Shown here piece by piece: positions 11,801 through 23,595 of a stretch of DNA of 64,000 nucleotides. The stretch comes from Tieghemiomyces parasiticus (Eukaryota > Kickxellomycota > Dimargaritomycetes > Dimargaritales > Dimargaritaceae): assembly GCA_027575765.1 (NCBI GenBank), contig JANBPT010000130.1:1-64000 (forward strand), written 5' to 3'. The position numbers were made by a program, and so were the translations under genes. The notes beneath the pieces were generated by a model. It had not been told where the DNA came from. It saw only the letters and a program-made list of their open reading frames with translations, and did not search any database. Within the stretch, counting starts at the first letter, position 1, and every line of letters starts with the position of its first letter.

Positions 11801-14349
11801 GTTAACCTTATCCCCACCATTCTGAATACGCACTGTATGACGACGATTCGGAAGCTAGCCGACATGCCCACCAGTATGCGTATGGACCGCCTTTGTTCTT
11901 CTCATTTAGCCTTGCTCTCCCCGCAGTGACTGTACCGTATGGTGGTTTTAACCCTCTCCACCCAGGACGGCCGTTTACGCCACCACATTTCCCCGCACTT
12001 ACGCAGTAATCCATCCGCCATCCGTCTCACGGCGAGCCTGACCATTATTTTGAGCAATAGAGCCGGGTAAGTGGAAGCCAAGCTATATTATGCTGACCGT
12101 CCGTTTTCACACCGTAACCCCCTCCTCCCCCCTCGGCTACCAGCAAATCGACTTGCTTGCACTGCGATGAAACATTCGCTCGGCTACACTAAGGGGAGGG
12201 TGTTGATTTAGCGTCGCTCAGGAGGGGAGAGTGAAGGAACATTCGGCCCCGGCGGATTTACCTACTAGCCCACTGGATGCCATACTTCACTGGGCCAAGG
12301 GGTTGAACCAAGCCCCGGTGGGCCTTGGAAAAAATCATGTCGCAAAGACCTCTCCAAGATATCTGGCAACTGCATATGTCTTTTTGCCTACATACCCACA
12401 CTTCAGTTCCCATTTTTCCTTCCCCTCTCTTTCTCACCGGCCGGGGCGCAATATTATTAGAACGCATCTATTTTTATCCCCTGCCCCGCGAATCCAGCAG
12501 CCGCGGGGTGTTCGCTCCGCTTTGGCTGAATGACTAACCGCTTGGTACCCCGCGGAGTACTACCCAGTGTTTCAACTGTCATCGAGGCGAGTTGAGGTGG
12601 GGGCCTGGGAGAGGCTGGCTTCTGGGCTCGAGAACCATGCCTCCTCTTCGCATCCCCGCCTCCCATGCAAGGCGCAGCCACAGATTGTACAACGACGATG
12701 CGGCTCGGGGCAGGGCAGCGGCCCCTGGTGGCGCCATAACGCCGACACAGCCTTCCCCGCCCCGCGGTGGCCACCATTTTCCAAATCCGCCCTGGACCGC
12801 TTATTTTCTCAAGCTATACTTCGTTTTTTAAGCAGAATAGTCCACCGCCTGCCTGTGGGTCGCGGATGAGATGGCCGACATGTCGGGTCCGCGTGGTCCG
12901 TTGGATGTGTGCCGAAATAGAAATGTTTCACCACTCACCGCCACCCTTGAGCTCCGACTACCGCCGCCCCATCCCGCCCTCACCCGTCCACGACCGTTGC
13001 CGCGTGGCATACCATTCTCCGTATAGGATCATGCACCCGATCGGTCGGTGGTCCTTTCCTTTCGGTCGCTAGTGCCATCGCCGCAAGCCTCGCAGGCTCC
13101 TCTCGCCTATTGTCACACGGGCAGCCGGGCCGGGTAGCGGTGCAGATAGTGGCGGCTGCTCACGATTTTTCCACCTTGTGGTATGTGGTCTGGCTGATGT
13201 GTGACGGGGATCGTACTGGCGGTGGAGTCCGACTGCGCTTCGTCCCCCCCTCCCTTTTACGTCGCAATTCACTCGTGTTCTGGCCTATTGGTCGTTCACT
13301 CCAACGGCGGGGTGTTAATGCGTTGTATGAGCCTAGCCTACGCTATACACTCCGGCGCTCTATGTGACTCGCCTCTTCTCCCTCCTAACCTGTGCCTCGC
13401 CCCCGGCCTCTCATGACGTTCACACCCACCTTACTTGCCGCCCTGGCTAACCCAAGTATCCCTTGGCGGCCTTCCCTTCTTGGGCCTATAAATACCCTGC
13501 TCCTGGACTCCACCTCCTCTGACATATCCTCGGGCATGTTTCCTCCATTACGTCGGGTCTAAATTACCTAATCCCCCTGGTGCCCTACATCATCGCCACC
13601 TCCCTCCGTGTGGGGACTCATCGACGTTGTGAGCTACTCCGGTCCCGACGCGGTCTATTGCATCTGTACGACCGCTCCTTCGCTTTAGCTTCTTGTTCTC
13701 CTCTTGCACTACTTTGCCTCTCTGAGTCTAGCCCGCTCCTTTGAGACCCATTTCCCTTGAATCGATCTGTTTTTATTCGTGGTCTGCATGTCATTGCCTT
13801 CCGCACTTCCAGCTGCCACCTGCACGTTCCTTCCGTAGCGAGCCTAACACTCCAGACCCGCCTCTGCGTCCGTCCCACCTTCCACACTGTAGCACTGGTT
13901 CCTCTACAGCGACCACTATATATAGTCGGCAAGTTAGACGCACGTCTGAATTCGCCAAACACCCCTTGTTTTCGCCACGCTTGAGCCGCGGTTTTCCTCC
14001 CCCCCCCTGGGGATACGATTCCATCCCTCCCCTCTGTCATCGCAGCCACCATTTATCAACGGCTGGCCCCCCAAGGATCTATTTAGTAACCTCCATCGCC
14101 CCCCTCCCTTCATATCATACTCATTTCCAGGTCCTCGACTCAGACTCCTGCCCCTGGACCCTCCCCCTCCCCATAGTCACCCGATAGTCCGAAACCTACC
14201 GCGATTCGTCTCGTCTACTTTATCTCTCCCTCCACGGCCAGTAACCCTGCCCCGAGCCACCTCCATCCCTTCCTTTCTCTAGACCTTCTCCCTTGGTCGA
14301 GCGGCGACTCCCTTGATTCAGCTCTTTTCCTTCTTGTATCTCACCCGTC
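8897..14349. other. Long intergenic spacer (5.4 kb)
   Basis: The longest gene-free interval in the window, between divergent CCDC124 and the ABC transporter. It has many short frames on both strands but none with the GC3 bias of the real genes. One frame at 10581-10835 begins with a hydrophobic stretch but resembles no family I know. A 28-bp tandem repeat is at 11317-11400. From about 13400 the plus strand becomes strongly pyrimidine-rich and is probably the promoter and leader of the transporter. Small multi-exon genes cannot be excluded. Confidence 0.4.
11317..11400. repeat. 28-bp tandem repeat, three copies
   Basis: Copies start at 11317, 11345 and 11373, each beginning ATAATGC and sharing the core GACAGGCGTC or GGCAGGCGTC. 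Copies differ at a few positions, so the array is not recent. There are no spacers, so this is a minisatellite and not a CRISPR-type array. Confidence 0.75.
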
Positions 14350-17300
14350 ATGGCTGCCCAATTCAGCTTCCTTTCAATATCTTCTCCGCCCACCCAGCCC
14401 GCGACGTGGCCCGACGTCACCAGTCGCGTTGCCGCCCTGTTCCTGGGACCTCCGCTGGTCCTCGCCTGCTACCTTGCGCTCACCGTTCTGCTGCAGAGCC
14501 GCTGCTTTGTCGCGCCGCTCCGACGGGCCCACCTTGCTTCGTTGGGCTATTCTGAGCTTCCGACCTCCGACTTGCCACCGTCTGCCGCCGCCGACTTGTC
14601 CGTCTCCGCCACCATTACCTCAATAAGTAAGTCTCTCATTCACCCGACAAAAGGGGGTTACCAGGTAAACCCCTCCCCCCTTTTATACGGGCGACGGTTC
14701 GTTACTTTCATGCGCTCCCCATTCCATCCCATCAACATCTATTCCGCTACCCTCCGATGCAGTCGAGCCGCTTCATAGCTACCTTCCGTTCCCTTTCTTA
14801 CACTTCCCGACCAGTGCTGCTCCACGCAATAATGTGGACACGGTAGAGGCGCCTGTGAGGTTTATCTCCAGCCATTGATCCAACGATCGTTGGTGTGGCG
14901 GGGGGGGGGACGACCGTTCGGCCTTGCCAGCTGTCGGGCAACGGAGGACAGATGGGGTAGGGGGACTTTTCCCACCATTTGCGGCAGAGGATTGTCACCT
15001 TGGTGCTTGGTACCAGCCTACCAAATCCGGCGAGAGCTATGGATAATGCCTCCCCGCATCCGTTCGCCCGATTATACCCGCTCTGTTACTGTCTCCCTGA
15101 CTTATTTTCTCTTTGTTCGCACACTTTACTAGCGACCTGGTACTAGGTCCTATATATGGCAACTTGGTCTTTGCTGCCCACCCGCCGGCGGTGGGCCAAT
15201 ACAATTAGACCCCGCGATGGTGGCCTCCGAGGTGGGAACGCGCCTGTATAGAGCGTGGGTCTGGGAAGCCGTCTCTTCCCCGGACCACACTGAATTGCCT
15301 ATCTCTCTTCCATGTTGAACTACCAGTACTTTCCACCTCCAGATAGGTTACTTGGGTGTGACATCAAAGCCGCCCAGACCAGTGGTGGGTGGCTGCGCGC
15401 TGGTCTACTCTCCGACCGACATGTTTCATACTTCGACTGATGGGGATGGTAAAGCGGTGTTCGCTGGTTTAGATCCCGCGATGGGCGATGCTACTCCGTC
15501 ACTGCTACAGCCGGATGCCGTACGACTGTCTGTTCCGCAGTCCGCACTTTCCCCCCTTTCCTTCCCTTCCAGCTCCTACCCACCTCGTCTGAGGCTCCGT
15601 TGGAATTGCCTTACATCACCACCATGCTCCACTTGTCAATACCCTTCGATTCTAGTGTCTACTCCGCTATGTGGCTATAGACCCAGGTCGGGTGGTTGAA
15701 GGAGGCACTCTGAACCCGGCGGCGTTCATACTCAGCCTGTTCCGTTCGTTGGCCCGTAGGCGCTGTGGGGGAGGCAGCGTGTCGTCTGCCCCGACATCGC
15801 ATCATTTGTTTCATCTGCATTTGGCATATCGATCCAACCGTTCGAGAGGTGCACGTGTAACTTCTCTTGATTTGCCTCCCGATTTGTCTGAAAGGGGTTG
15901 CACATTGTATTGCGGCTCGTCCTCTAGTTGCGGCCCATATTCTACCTTGTTTCACCTTTTGCTGTGCTATACCACCACCGGCTCTTCCTTTACCCCTTTT
16001 GTGTGACCAGTGGCAGGCCCCGGTCTTTTACGGCTCGCCGGCTGCGGAGCGACCGGCCCGTGTAAGCCATGGGTCGATTTTATGCTGCGGCTGGGGATTA
16101 TGTGATTGACGGTCAGGCCACACCTGTTGCCACCTACGCTTCTAGGCCTCAAGTCTACTAGCAGTGGGAGGAGCTGGGCAGATTCGAGGAGGTATCTTTT
16201 CGGATTACCTGCAGCAGAACATTCGATCTTGTATTGCCTTACCTCACCCTCTTGATGTAACCATTCCCCTGGCTGCCACCCACATCACCAACCCAATTGC
16301 CCATAGTCACCGCAGCGAATACTAACCCCCCGTCCTGTTGTGCACGACGCCTTGTCCCTTCCCTCTTTGTCTTGATCTCCCTACCACCAGACACCGGCTC
16401 CTATCTGAAACTCGCCGACAGCACTCACCAGCTCCGTCGGTTTCTCAGTTTTACGATCCTCTACTTTGATCTGATCTTCCTGCTCTTTCTGTGCGCCATC
16501 TTCCAGGACAAGTACACTCCGGCCGATGCCTACCCAACGCTATCCCTCATTATTGCTGGCCACCTCGCACGGCTGATCGTTTGGACCTGGCACCTCGCGC
16601 TGACTCGGCCCCCTCTGATCGCCGTCCTTCGCGTCCCGTTTCGGGAAGTCGGGGCCCATGTCCTCCTCTGGTGCGCGTCAGCCGTCCTCACCAGTATCGC
16701 CCTGCTGGCGCCCCGGGGCGACCTCTCAGTCCGGGGGACCACAACTGCTGCCCAAACGACCACGAACTACGTTATTCCCAACCCCTGGCTCGTCACAAGT
16801 ATCTATGCGACCCAGACCGCCTTACTCACTGCTCTGCTAGCCACCGACGCCGTTAGCTACCATCTACGTCATCAGTCCCGCAAGGCCGCCACCCTCGCTG
16901 CCGCGGCCGCCTTGCCCCTAATGGTGGACCTGGACGATGACGACCTCGACAGCGATTCGGTCGCCTCCGCTGGCCACTCAGCCAGTTTTTTGTCGCAGTG
17001 CGAGATTCGGAATCCCACCGTCAAATTTAAGCCCGAGGTCCCGCCCATGAGCCTGGCCGATTTCTTTAGCCGCTTGCGCAAGTTTGTGCCTTACCTTTTC
17101 ACCTGCCAGCTACCACGCTCGACGTACATTTGCGTATGCCTTTGCTTCACCATGTTGTTCCTGGGCCGCTACATTAACCTGCTGGCCCCGATTCAATACA
17201 AGGTGGTGGTGGACCATCTCACCGACCGCAGCCTGGTCTTTCACGACATTCTGGTTTTTGTGGCTCTTCGCCTACTGCAGGGTGATATTGGTATCCTGCA

Positions 17301-19227
17301 GACCCTACACGACTTTTGCTGGACCCCCGTCTCACAGGCCACCACCCGGACCGTCGCGGTGGCCATCTTCCGCCACCTCCACAGCCTACCCTTGGAGTTC
17401 CACACCAACCGCAAGACGGGCGAAATTCTGCGCATCCAGGACCGCGGCGTGTCCAGTATCGAATCCCTCCTCTCCTGTATTCTGTTCAAGATCCTGCCCA
17501 CGATGGCCGACATCGTCATCGCCTGCCTCTTCTTCTGCCTAACCTTCGACCTCTACTTTGGTGGGATCGTTATCCTAACCATGACGGCCTACATGGGCAG
17601 TACCATCGTGCTCACCGAGTGGCATAAGCACTACCGCCGTCTAAGCAACAACCTGGACAATGAGATGGAGGCCAAGGCCGTCGACTCCCTGCTCAACCAT
17701 GAGACGGTCAAGCACAATAGCGCCGAGGAGTTCGAGGTTCGCGTGTACACCGAGGCCATGCAGAAGTACCAGGGCGCCGAGTGGATGAACGTGGTGTCGC
17801 TCAACGTGCTGCGCTGCGTGCAGAACTGTTCCATGCAGCTCGGCATGCTTCTCGGGTGCCTCCTATGCACCCGCCGGATCATGGACGGCGACATGACAGT
17901 AGGTGATTTCGTGCTCTACCTGTCCTACCTCAACCAGATGTACCAGCCCCTGAACTGGCTTGGCAACTCGTACCGCCTGATCCAGAAGAACTTTGTCGAC
18001 ATGGAACGCATGCTAGATGTCCTCAGCGAGCCCGCTGAGTGCGGGGGACCGACCGCTGCCGACTTTGCGAACCACCCTACTTCGGCACTGTTCGACCACA
18101 CCGATAGGGATAGATCCGCCCAAGCCTCACCACCAGTGGTGGTCGACTGCACTACTGAAACACCCGTCCGGGGTGAGATTGAGTTCCGTGACGTGGCCTT
18201 CTCGTACGACGAGTACCAACCGGTGCTCCGTGACATGAGCTTCAAGGTCCCTGCGGGGGCCACCGTGGCCCTGGTTGGGCCCTCAGGCAGTGGTAAAAGT
18301 ACCCTTCTCAAGCTCCTGTATCGGTTCTACGAACTGGACTCGGGCGCCATCCTGCTCGACGGCCGCGATATCCGAACTATGCCGCCGCACCATCTGCGCA
18401 GCGTCCTGGGTATGGTTCCGCAGGACACGGCCCTGTTCAACGACTCGATCCGCTACAACATCCAGTATGGCCGCGCCGGACAGGACTTTGACGCTGTGAC
18501 GTCCTCCCAGATCGAGGCTGCCGCGCGGCTAGCCCAGATCCACTTTAAAATCGCCTCGCTACCCGAGGGGTACAACACCCGCGTGGGTGAGCGTGGGGCC
18601 CGGCTCAGTGGTGGCGAGCGTCAACGTGTAGCCATCGCCCGAACCATTCTTAAGGACCCCCGCGTCGTCCTACTCGACGAGGCCACCTCGGCCTTGGACA
18701 CGTACACCGAGCTCAAGATCCAGTCCGCCTTGCACAATATGACCCACAACCGCACCACCCTAGTCGTCGCTCACCGACTGTCCACCGTTGTCCACGCCGA
18801 CCTCATCCTGGTCATTAAGGACGGCTGCCTCGTGGAACGGGGGACCCACGCTGAACTGCTAGCCAACCCGGAAGGGGTCTACTTTCAGCTCTGGATGACC
18901 CAGCTGCGAGAGGAGAACAATTTGCTGGGTCACTACGACGATGCCGATGCCCTGATCCCTCCTCCGCCGCCGGCAGTAGTAGGGCCCTTAGACTCGACCG
19001 GGTGCGGGGCCACTGCTGCTGCCCCCTCCGCACTATCGACCGTCACGAGCTCCTCCACCGCCGCTGCTTCTACGACCATCAGCCCGCTGGTGCCCAGCGA
19101 CAATTCGGGGCACGATGACTTGGCAATTTACAGCGCCACCTCGACCGACCTCGACAGCGGTGACGAGTTAGTCGAGACAGGTCGCCGCCCGCACTGGCAC
19201 CCGTACACGCGCGGCCGACTCGTCTAA
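14350..19227 (+). CDS. HMT1/ABCB6-type half ABC transporter (vacuolar heavy-metal/thiol-conjugate exporter)
   Basis: Half transporter of the mitochondrial/vacuolar ABCB group. HMT1 relatives pump metal-thiol complexes into the vacuole. The large exon has an N-terminal hydrophobic domain (TMD0), a six-helix ABC membrane domain with the EAKAVDSLLNHETVKHN coupling segment, and one nucleotide-binding domain: Walker A GPSGSGKST near residue 722, Q-loop VPQDTALFNDSIRYNI, signature LSGGERQ at 831-837, Walker B VVLLDEATSALD near 851 and an H-loop VVAHRLST. Exon 1, 14350-14626, supplies the first hydrophobic segment. Its GTAAGT donor and the CTACCACCAG acceptor at 16390 match in phase, giving 1037 residues but a 1764-nt intron. 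An extra small exon in between is possible. The TMD0 separates it from Atm1. The C-terminal 130 residues are low-complexity Ser/Thr/Pro/Ala. Confidence 0.88.
14627..16390 (+). other. Proposed long intron of the ABC transporter
   Basis: Bounded by GTAAGT and a pyrimidine-rich CCCTACCACCAG. Both flanks are phase 1, so the join restores the frame. Most introns placed here are 100-210 nt, so this is eight to ten times longer. It holds short unbiased frames on both strands and no recognisable gene. It could contain a missed exon or a non-coding RNA. Confidence 0.5.
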
Positions 19228-19327
19228 CCCGATTAACCCCCCCCCTCCCTCTACCTTCTTAAGTTCCGGTACTGCTTTATATTCCTGAGCCTTAACCTGA
19301 CTTTTTCTTCCCGCCCCCCATCCCTCA

Positions 19328-19351
<24 letters not shown>
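19328..19351. repeat. (CT)n microsatellite
   Basis: A perfect CT dinucleotide run of about 12 units in the 3' flank of the ABC transporter gene. Confidence 0.9.
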
Positions 19352-19358
<7 letters not shown>

Positions 19359-21182
19359 AGCGCCCCTTCCATACCCGCCCCCTTCCTTATTCAACTCCCC
19401 CCCTACTCTCATACCTTTCGCTCTGTATTCTGCTTATCTTTACTGCTGCCTCAATGATGCTCCTCTTCATCTGTGTATATCAGCTTCGCCCTTTTTTTCT
19501 ACCGTACTTTGCCTTACGGCCCCCCCCTCCTTAGCCTCTGTTATACCTCCTACCTGACCCATCCTTTTCTCTGCATGATTTACTAGCTGCATTATTCAAA
19601 CTGTCTCTGCGTCAATTTTTACGCACTGGCTTGTACCCAAGCATCACCGTCTCTCCCCAGCCACTCCCATTTTTTCATACACCCCTCGCATACACTTCTC
19701 TAGCTTTAGTCCTGGATCAGTCAACCGGGCAAGACACGTTCCATCCAATATACATGGCTTCCCGTAAAACGGCGTCCCATTCAACTAATACGCCTATAGA
19801 TCAATGTTTCGTACACTAGTGTGGCTAAGTAGTGCTTTTTTTTATTCAAAAGGATCTCGACTTAAGCCGTTGTGAGTGATAATCCGGCCTCATAGTTGAA
19901 TAGATACAATGGCTTGACAAGTCATTGGGCGGGAGGCTATAGGGCAGCGTTAAGGAGTTGGAGAGGCACGTTCTTGTGTGTGAATCTCACGCATAGTAGT
20001 TACTGTAGTCCCCTGAGTGCTCAGGGAGTGTATCCACTGTTGTGCGGACCCCCGCTTTGCCTCTTAAAGGCATCTAGCGGACACGCCGATAACAAAGAAA
20101 CGTTAATAACGGCTAATCCCCTTGTAGTGGAAAAGCCGCCCAACTTTTAAAGTTACGGGCGATACGCAGGGGGATCTAGATCCTTCCCTCGCACACGAGT
20201 ATAAGAAGCGAGCCCGCGCGGGTAGGCAAGGGCTCGGCAGTTAAAATTTTCCTATCATCTTCTAGTCTAAGCCTTTTATTTTTATTATAGTTGGGGGTGC
20301 TGTTGTGGTCCCATACTATTTTTTACGATAACGCAAAAGTAAACAACCGTACTCTGCCGTTTTGCCGTCGGCTATAGACCATCATCGCGTAATACCTAAC
20401 CGTTAGTGTCGTCCGAGGCCGCCCTAGTCGCACTCCGCTGAGATCCTAAGGCCTAGCACCACACCACCAGGAGTCAGCTCCTCCAAAAATTCGTCAGCAT
20501 AGGAGGGAAAACGTCCTCAATTAATAGCAACACTGTATAGCATGGTGCTGAATCACCTAACGCAGGACTATCACTCTAACCCGTGAACCAAATGTCGTTG
20601 GACAAAACTAGTACGACACTCCTACTTGTCCTCCCCACCCACCATCTCTTCCCCATCATACCCCTATTCTACATTTTTCCAACGTATATTTAGAATATAA
20701 TAATAGGCTCTCTCCCCCCCTCAACCATTACTTATTCGACTCTCTCTACTTGCCAGCTTCCTCTTGTACTTCATTCATAAGGAACCAAAATGTGTAACCC
20801 GCAGCAATTGACAGGCCAAGGCAAAGACAACTCCTATTGCTGGTCTACTTTCACAGCTCTCATGGTCGCCAGCCCGTTCAAGCAGCGTTGACTCAACGAG
20901 AGACGATGGCCCATCATCTTAACCGCCCGGTCCACCCTGCCGCGGTTTCCTCTCATAAGGAAGAGAATGTACCTCCGTTAGGACGCCGCCCCCACCCATC
21001 TCTCCATTTGACTACATTACCACCGGTCCAAACGGAGTTTCTCTGCCTGGGCAGGCATTGAACCCACCCACTCTATCACCACCCCCGATTCCGTCCCCTG
21101 TAACCCCTCCATCTGCTGATTATCCCCGCCCCCATCAAGTAACTAACCGTTTTCTCTAGTACAAAAAGCATGTTTAATGAGT

Positions 21183-21434
21183 TCAATGTGAACTATAAAC
21201 CACCCCCCCCCTCATATTATAGAAAGCTGCTCTTACGTGATCGTGCACCAATCTGCTCATTTCTTGCCCTAAAGGGCCTTCAATTAAATTGGCGGGGCAA
21301 CTGTCCCGTCTCCTTATGAATAAGCCTCCGACCTTTTGGTACATGCCATGCGCGTCAAACATTGTGGTACCCCTTGGAGCCTCTAGGTTGATTGGTGGCG
21401 CCCATTCCTCCGTCCAAGGTACATGAATTACCAT
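21183..21434 (-). CDS. Candidate small open reading frame, unrecognised
   Basis: 83 codons from an ATG at 21434, with balanced composition (WTEEWAPPINLEAPRG, then DAHGMYQKVGGLFIRRRDS) and no low complexity. I recognise no family. Third-position GC is lower than in the other genes here, and a C/G homopolymer near its 3' end could break the frame. It may be a decayed gene fragment or chance. Confidence 0.2.
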   Translation of the reverse strand: MVIHVPWTEEWAPPINLEAPRGTTMFDAHGMYQKVGGLFIRRRDSCPANLIEGPLGQEMSRLVHDHVRAAFYNMRGGVVYSSH

Positions 21435-21906
21435 TAACCAATCTAGATTTGTTTGCAGGTATAGTTTGCTGTTTGTGTACCAATCATATTGACTACTGGT
21501 TTCACATCCATACTCCCCCCTCTGAACACCCCAGCACAGCTTTACAGCAGCTCTGTCTTGATATCACGTGTAGTATTAAATGAATTGGAGTGAAGGGGTT
21601 TGGCTACTGATGGTTATATGCCCAGCCATACAAAATTGTATCGTCCAAGTATTATCGTGGCAATGTATTCCATTAGCACATCGCCAAGGCTTGCTTCGTT
21701 CCGGATGACACCGCCCACAAGTAGTCTATGTTGCACCAGGTATAATAAAAAGCACCACAGATCTTGAGAACTCGTAGATTAATCTACTAAATCGGTGACA
21801 CCATTTGGCACATGAGGTCCGTTGGTCATAATTATTAAAAATTATCCGAAGTCGGCGGAAAACTAATGCCAATTGGGAATAAGGTGCGACTATACAGGGT
21901 TAGATA

Positions 21907-23595
21907 TTACACAATCTGTTTTGGTCTCTGATTGTCGTATTCAAAGTCTAGCGGCTCGGCCATGGGTTGTTGGTGACAGTATTCCGGGTGGTGGATGGGG
22001 TTAGCGGGTTTAGGGGACAGGCGATGGAGATGGCTGCTCTTCTCGTTGAACCCCGGATTCCCCTCATCCTCGTCGCACGAATCGGAGACTTCACCGAGAG
22101 GCAGACCCGAAGGATCCCTCAGCTGTGCGGCGGAGCCTCGTGAGAAGTGGTTCATGGCGTAGGCCAATTCAGGGCCTTCACTGCGACCTGATTTCTGCTC
22201 CGAAGAGCGCCCAGCCGACGAGCCGAGGGTACTCCGAACCTGAGACGCGACGGCGAGAGTCCAGAAGATAGCGGCAGTGGCCAGCAAAGTTGCGATCTGC
22301 GCCAACAGTGAAAATACTGTAAAACTTGCAACTCCGGGTGGGACGACCAGGGTCGCAATTATGCACCCTAAACTAATGGCCCAGCCCAGGCAAGAGAGGG
22401 TACAAAGGTAGGTCAGCTTGACTAGGGCCATGGGCCCCGAACCGGTTTTGCGAAGGCTCCATTGTGACCGCGTAACGATACCGCAGCAGACGAGGAGACT
22501 GATGAGCTCAAGGACGGTAAGGATGGGCATAGCGAACTGCTGCAGAACCATCAGGAAAATCACGCCGGCGGGGGTCAAGGTCACGTAGGTCTTGACGAAG
22601 AACATGATAAGAAGGAGTAGCATCACAAGCCCTGTGAAAATAAAGAAGGCATTCAGGTACTTGATGAAACGCCAACGGTAGATCGACTCTACGACACGCA
22701 TCCACTGCATAATGAGGAAGGCGTAGGCAAAATATTCCGACAAAACGGCCACGATAAAGACGCAGAAGCGGCCCTTCGTCAGGACGTCCTCAAACGGATA
22801 GATTAGGAAGAAGAAGAGGTGGATAAAGATACACACGGAGGAGGCCAGCCGGAATAAGTAGCGCCCGTGACACATGTACCTTTCCCGGAACACCAGGCAG
22901 TACAAGTGGAAGGTCACGTACAGGGTGGCAATCAGGCCCAAGGTAAAAAAGAGCCAGCGGATGACGGCGTGGGTGGTCGAATAGTAGTAGTCGGTCCAGG
23001 GACTCACGTCGTGCACCAGGGTGATGGCCAGGCCGGCTGTGGAGTTGGTGGTGCCCAGGGCCTGCAGCATCGTCTGCAGCACGTCGGCGCCGATGGCCAT
23101 CAGGTGGGCCTCGTCGTACGGTAGATAGTCGAGGTAGTAGTTGTAGGTGTCTTCATTGAACCCGCCGATATCACTCGTCGAGTTGAAGCGTGAAGGGAAG
23201 AGGAGGGTGTCAATCGCGGCCAGGATCGCCCGGGCCGAGGGGGAGCTGGTCTCACGGCTGGCTTGGAGGACGCTGAAGGCGCGGGGACACAGGGGGTTAA
23301 GGGTCACGATGGCCACTAGCTTGTCGTCGCCGCCATCGGTTGCATTGACGGACAGGTCGTATTGCGGCTGGCCGGCCATGGTAAATTGGCAGTCGCTATC
23401 GAGTGAGACTTGGATGAGCCGGGCGGGGTGAGGCGTGTCCGGTGGTGGGGTTCCGTAGCCGAACAGCGTGAGGTCGAAGGCTGCGAGGGTCTGGTTGGTA
23501 TCGGTGAGCGTGATGGAGGCGCGGGCTACGAACTGAACGGCAAGTAATATACACGCCACCGCGAGGCGTACGAAGGGGAAAGTGGGAACCTGCAT
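21907..23595 (-). CDS. Seven-transmembrane protein with a large extracellular N-terminal domain
   Basis: 562 residues in one exon. It begins with a signal peptide (about residues 1-26, hydrophobic core LAVACILLAVQFV). A luminal or extracellular domain of about 180 residues follows, with several Asn-x-Ser/Thr sequons (NQT, NAT, NST, NST) and two cysteines. Seven hydrophobic helices lie near 210-236, 248-267, 277-297, 314-335, 345-373, 392-418 and 423-450. The cytoplasmic tail of about 110 residues is Ser/Glu/Pro-rich. An in-frame GTG lies five codons upstream, but the ATG at 23595 directly precedes the signal peptide and is preferred. The layout is that of a fungal receptor-like protein. The N-terminal domain matches no family I can name and no ligand can be inferred. 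It is not similar in sequence to the seven-helix gene at 6127. Confidence 0.7.
   Translation of the reverse strand: MQVPTFPFVRLAVACILLAVQFVARASITLTDTNQTLAAFDLTLFGYGTPPPDTPHPARLIQVSLDSDCQFTMAGQPQYDLSVNATDGGDDKLVAIVTLNPLCPRAFSVLQASRETSSPSARAILAAIDTLLFPSRFNSTSDIGGFNEDTYNYYLDYLPYDEAHLMAIGADVLQTMLQALGTTNSTAGLAITLVHDVSPWTDYYYSTTHAVIRWLFFTLGLIATLYVTFHLYCLVFRERYMCHGRYLFRLASSVCIFIHLFFFLIYPFEDVLTKGRFCVFIVAVLSEYFAYAFLIMQWMRVVESIYRWRFIKYLNAFFIFTGLVMLLLLIMFFVKTYVTLTPAGVIFLMVLQQFAMPILTVLELISLLVCCGIVTRSQWSLRKTGSGPMALVKLTYLCTLSCLGWAISLGCIIATLVVPPGVASFTVFSLLAQIATLLATAAIFWTLAVASQVRSTLGSSAGRSSEQKSGRSEGPELAYAMNHFSRGSAAQLRDPSGLPLGEVSDSCDEDEGNPGFNEKSSHLHRLSPKPANPIHHPEYCHQQPMAEPLDFEYDNQRPKQIV

Larger units (their letters stand above)
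19228..21906. other. Convergent intergenic spacer
   Basis: Between the 3' ends of the ABC transporter and the second seven-helix gene. The first 500 bases are C/T-rich. A TATA-like run at 20683-20700 is followed by a CT-rich leader and an ATG at 20790 in good context (AACCAAAATG), but the frame closes after 33 codons. A further short minus-strand frame is listed separately. Nothing else is supported. Confidence 0.4.
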
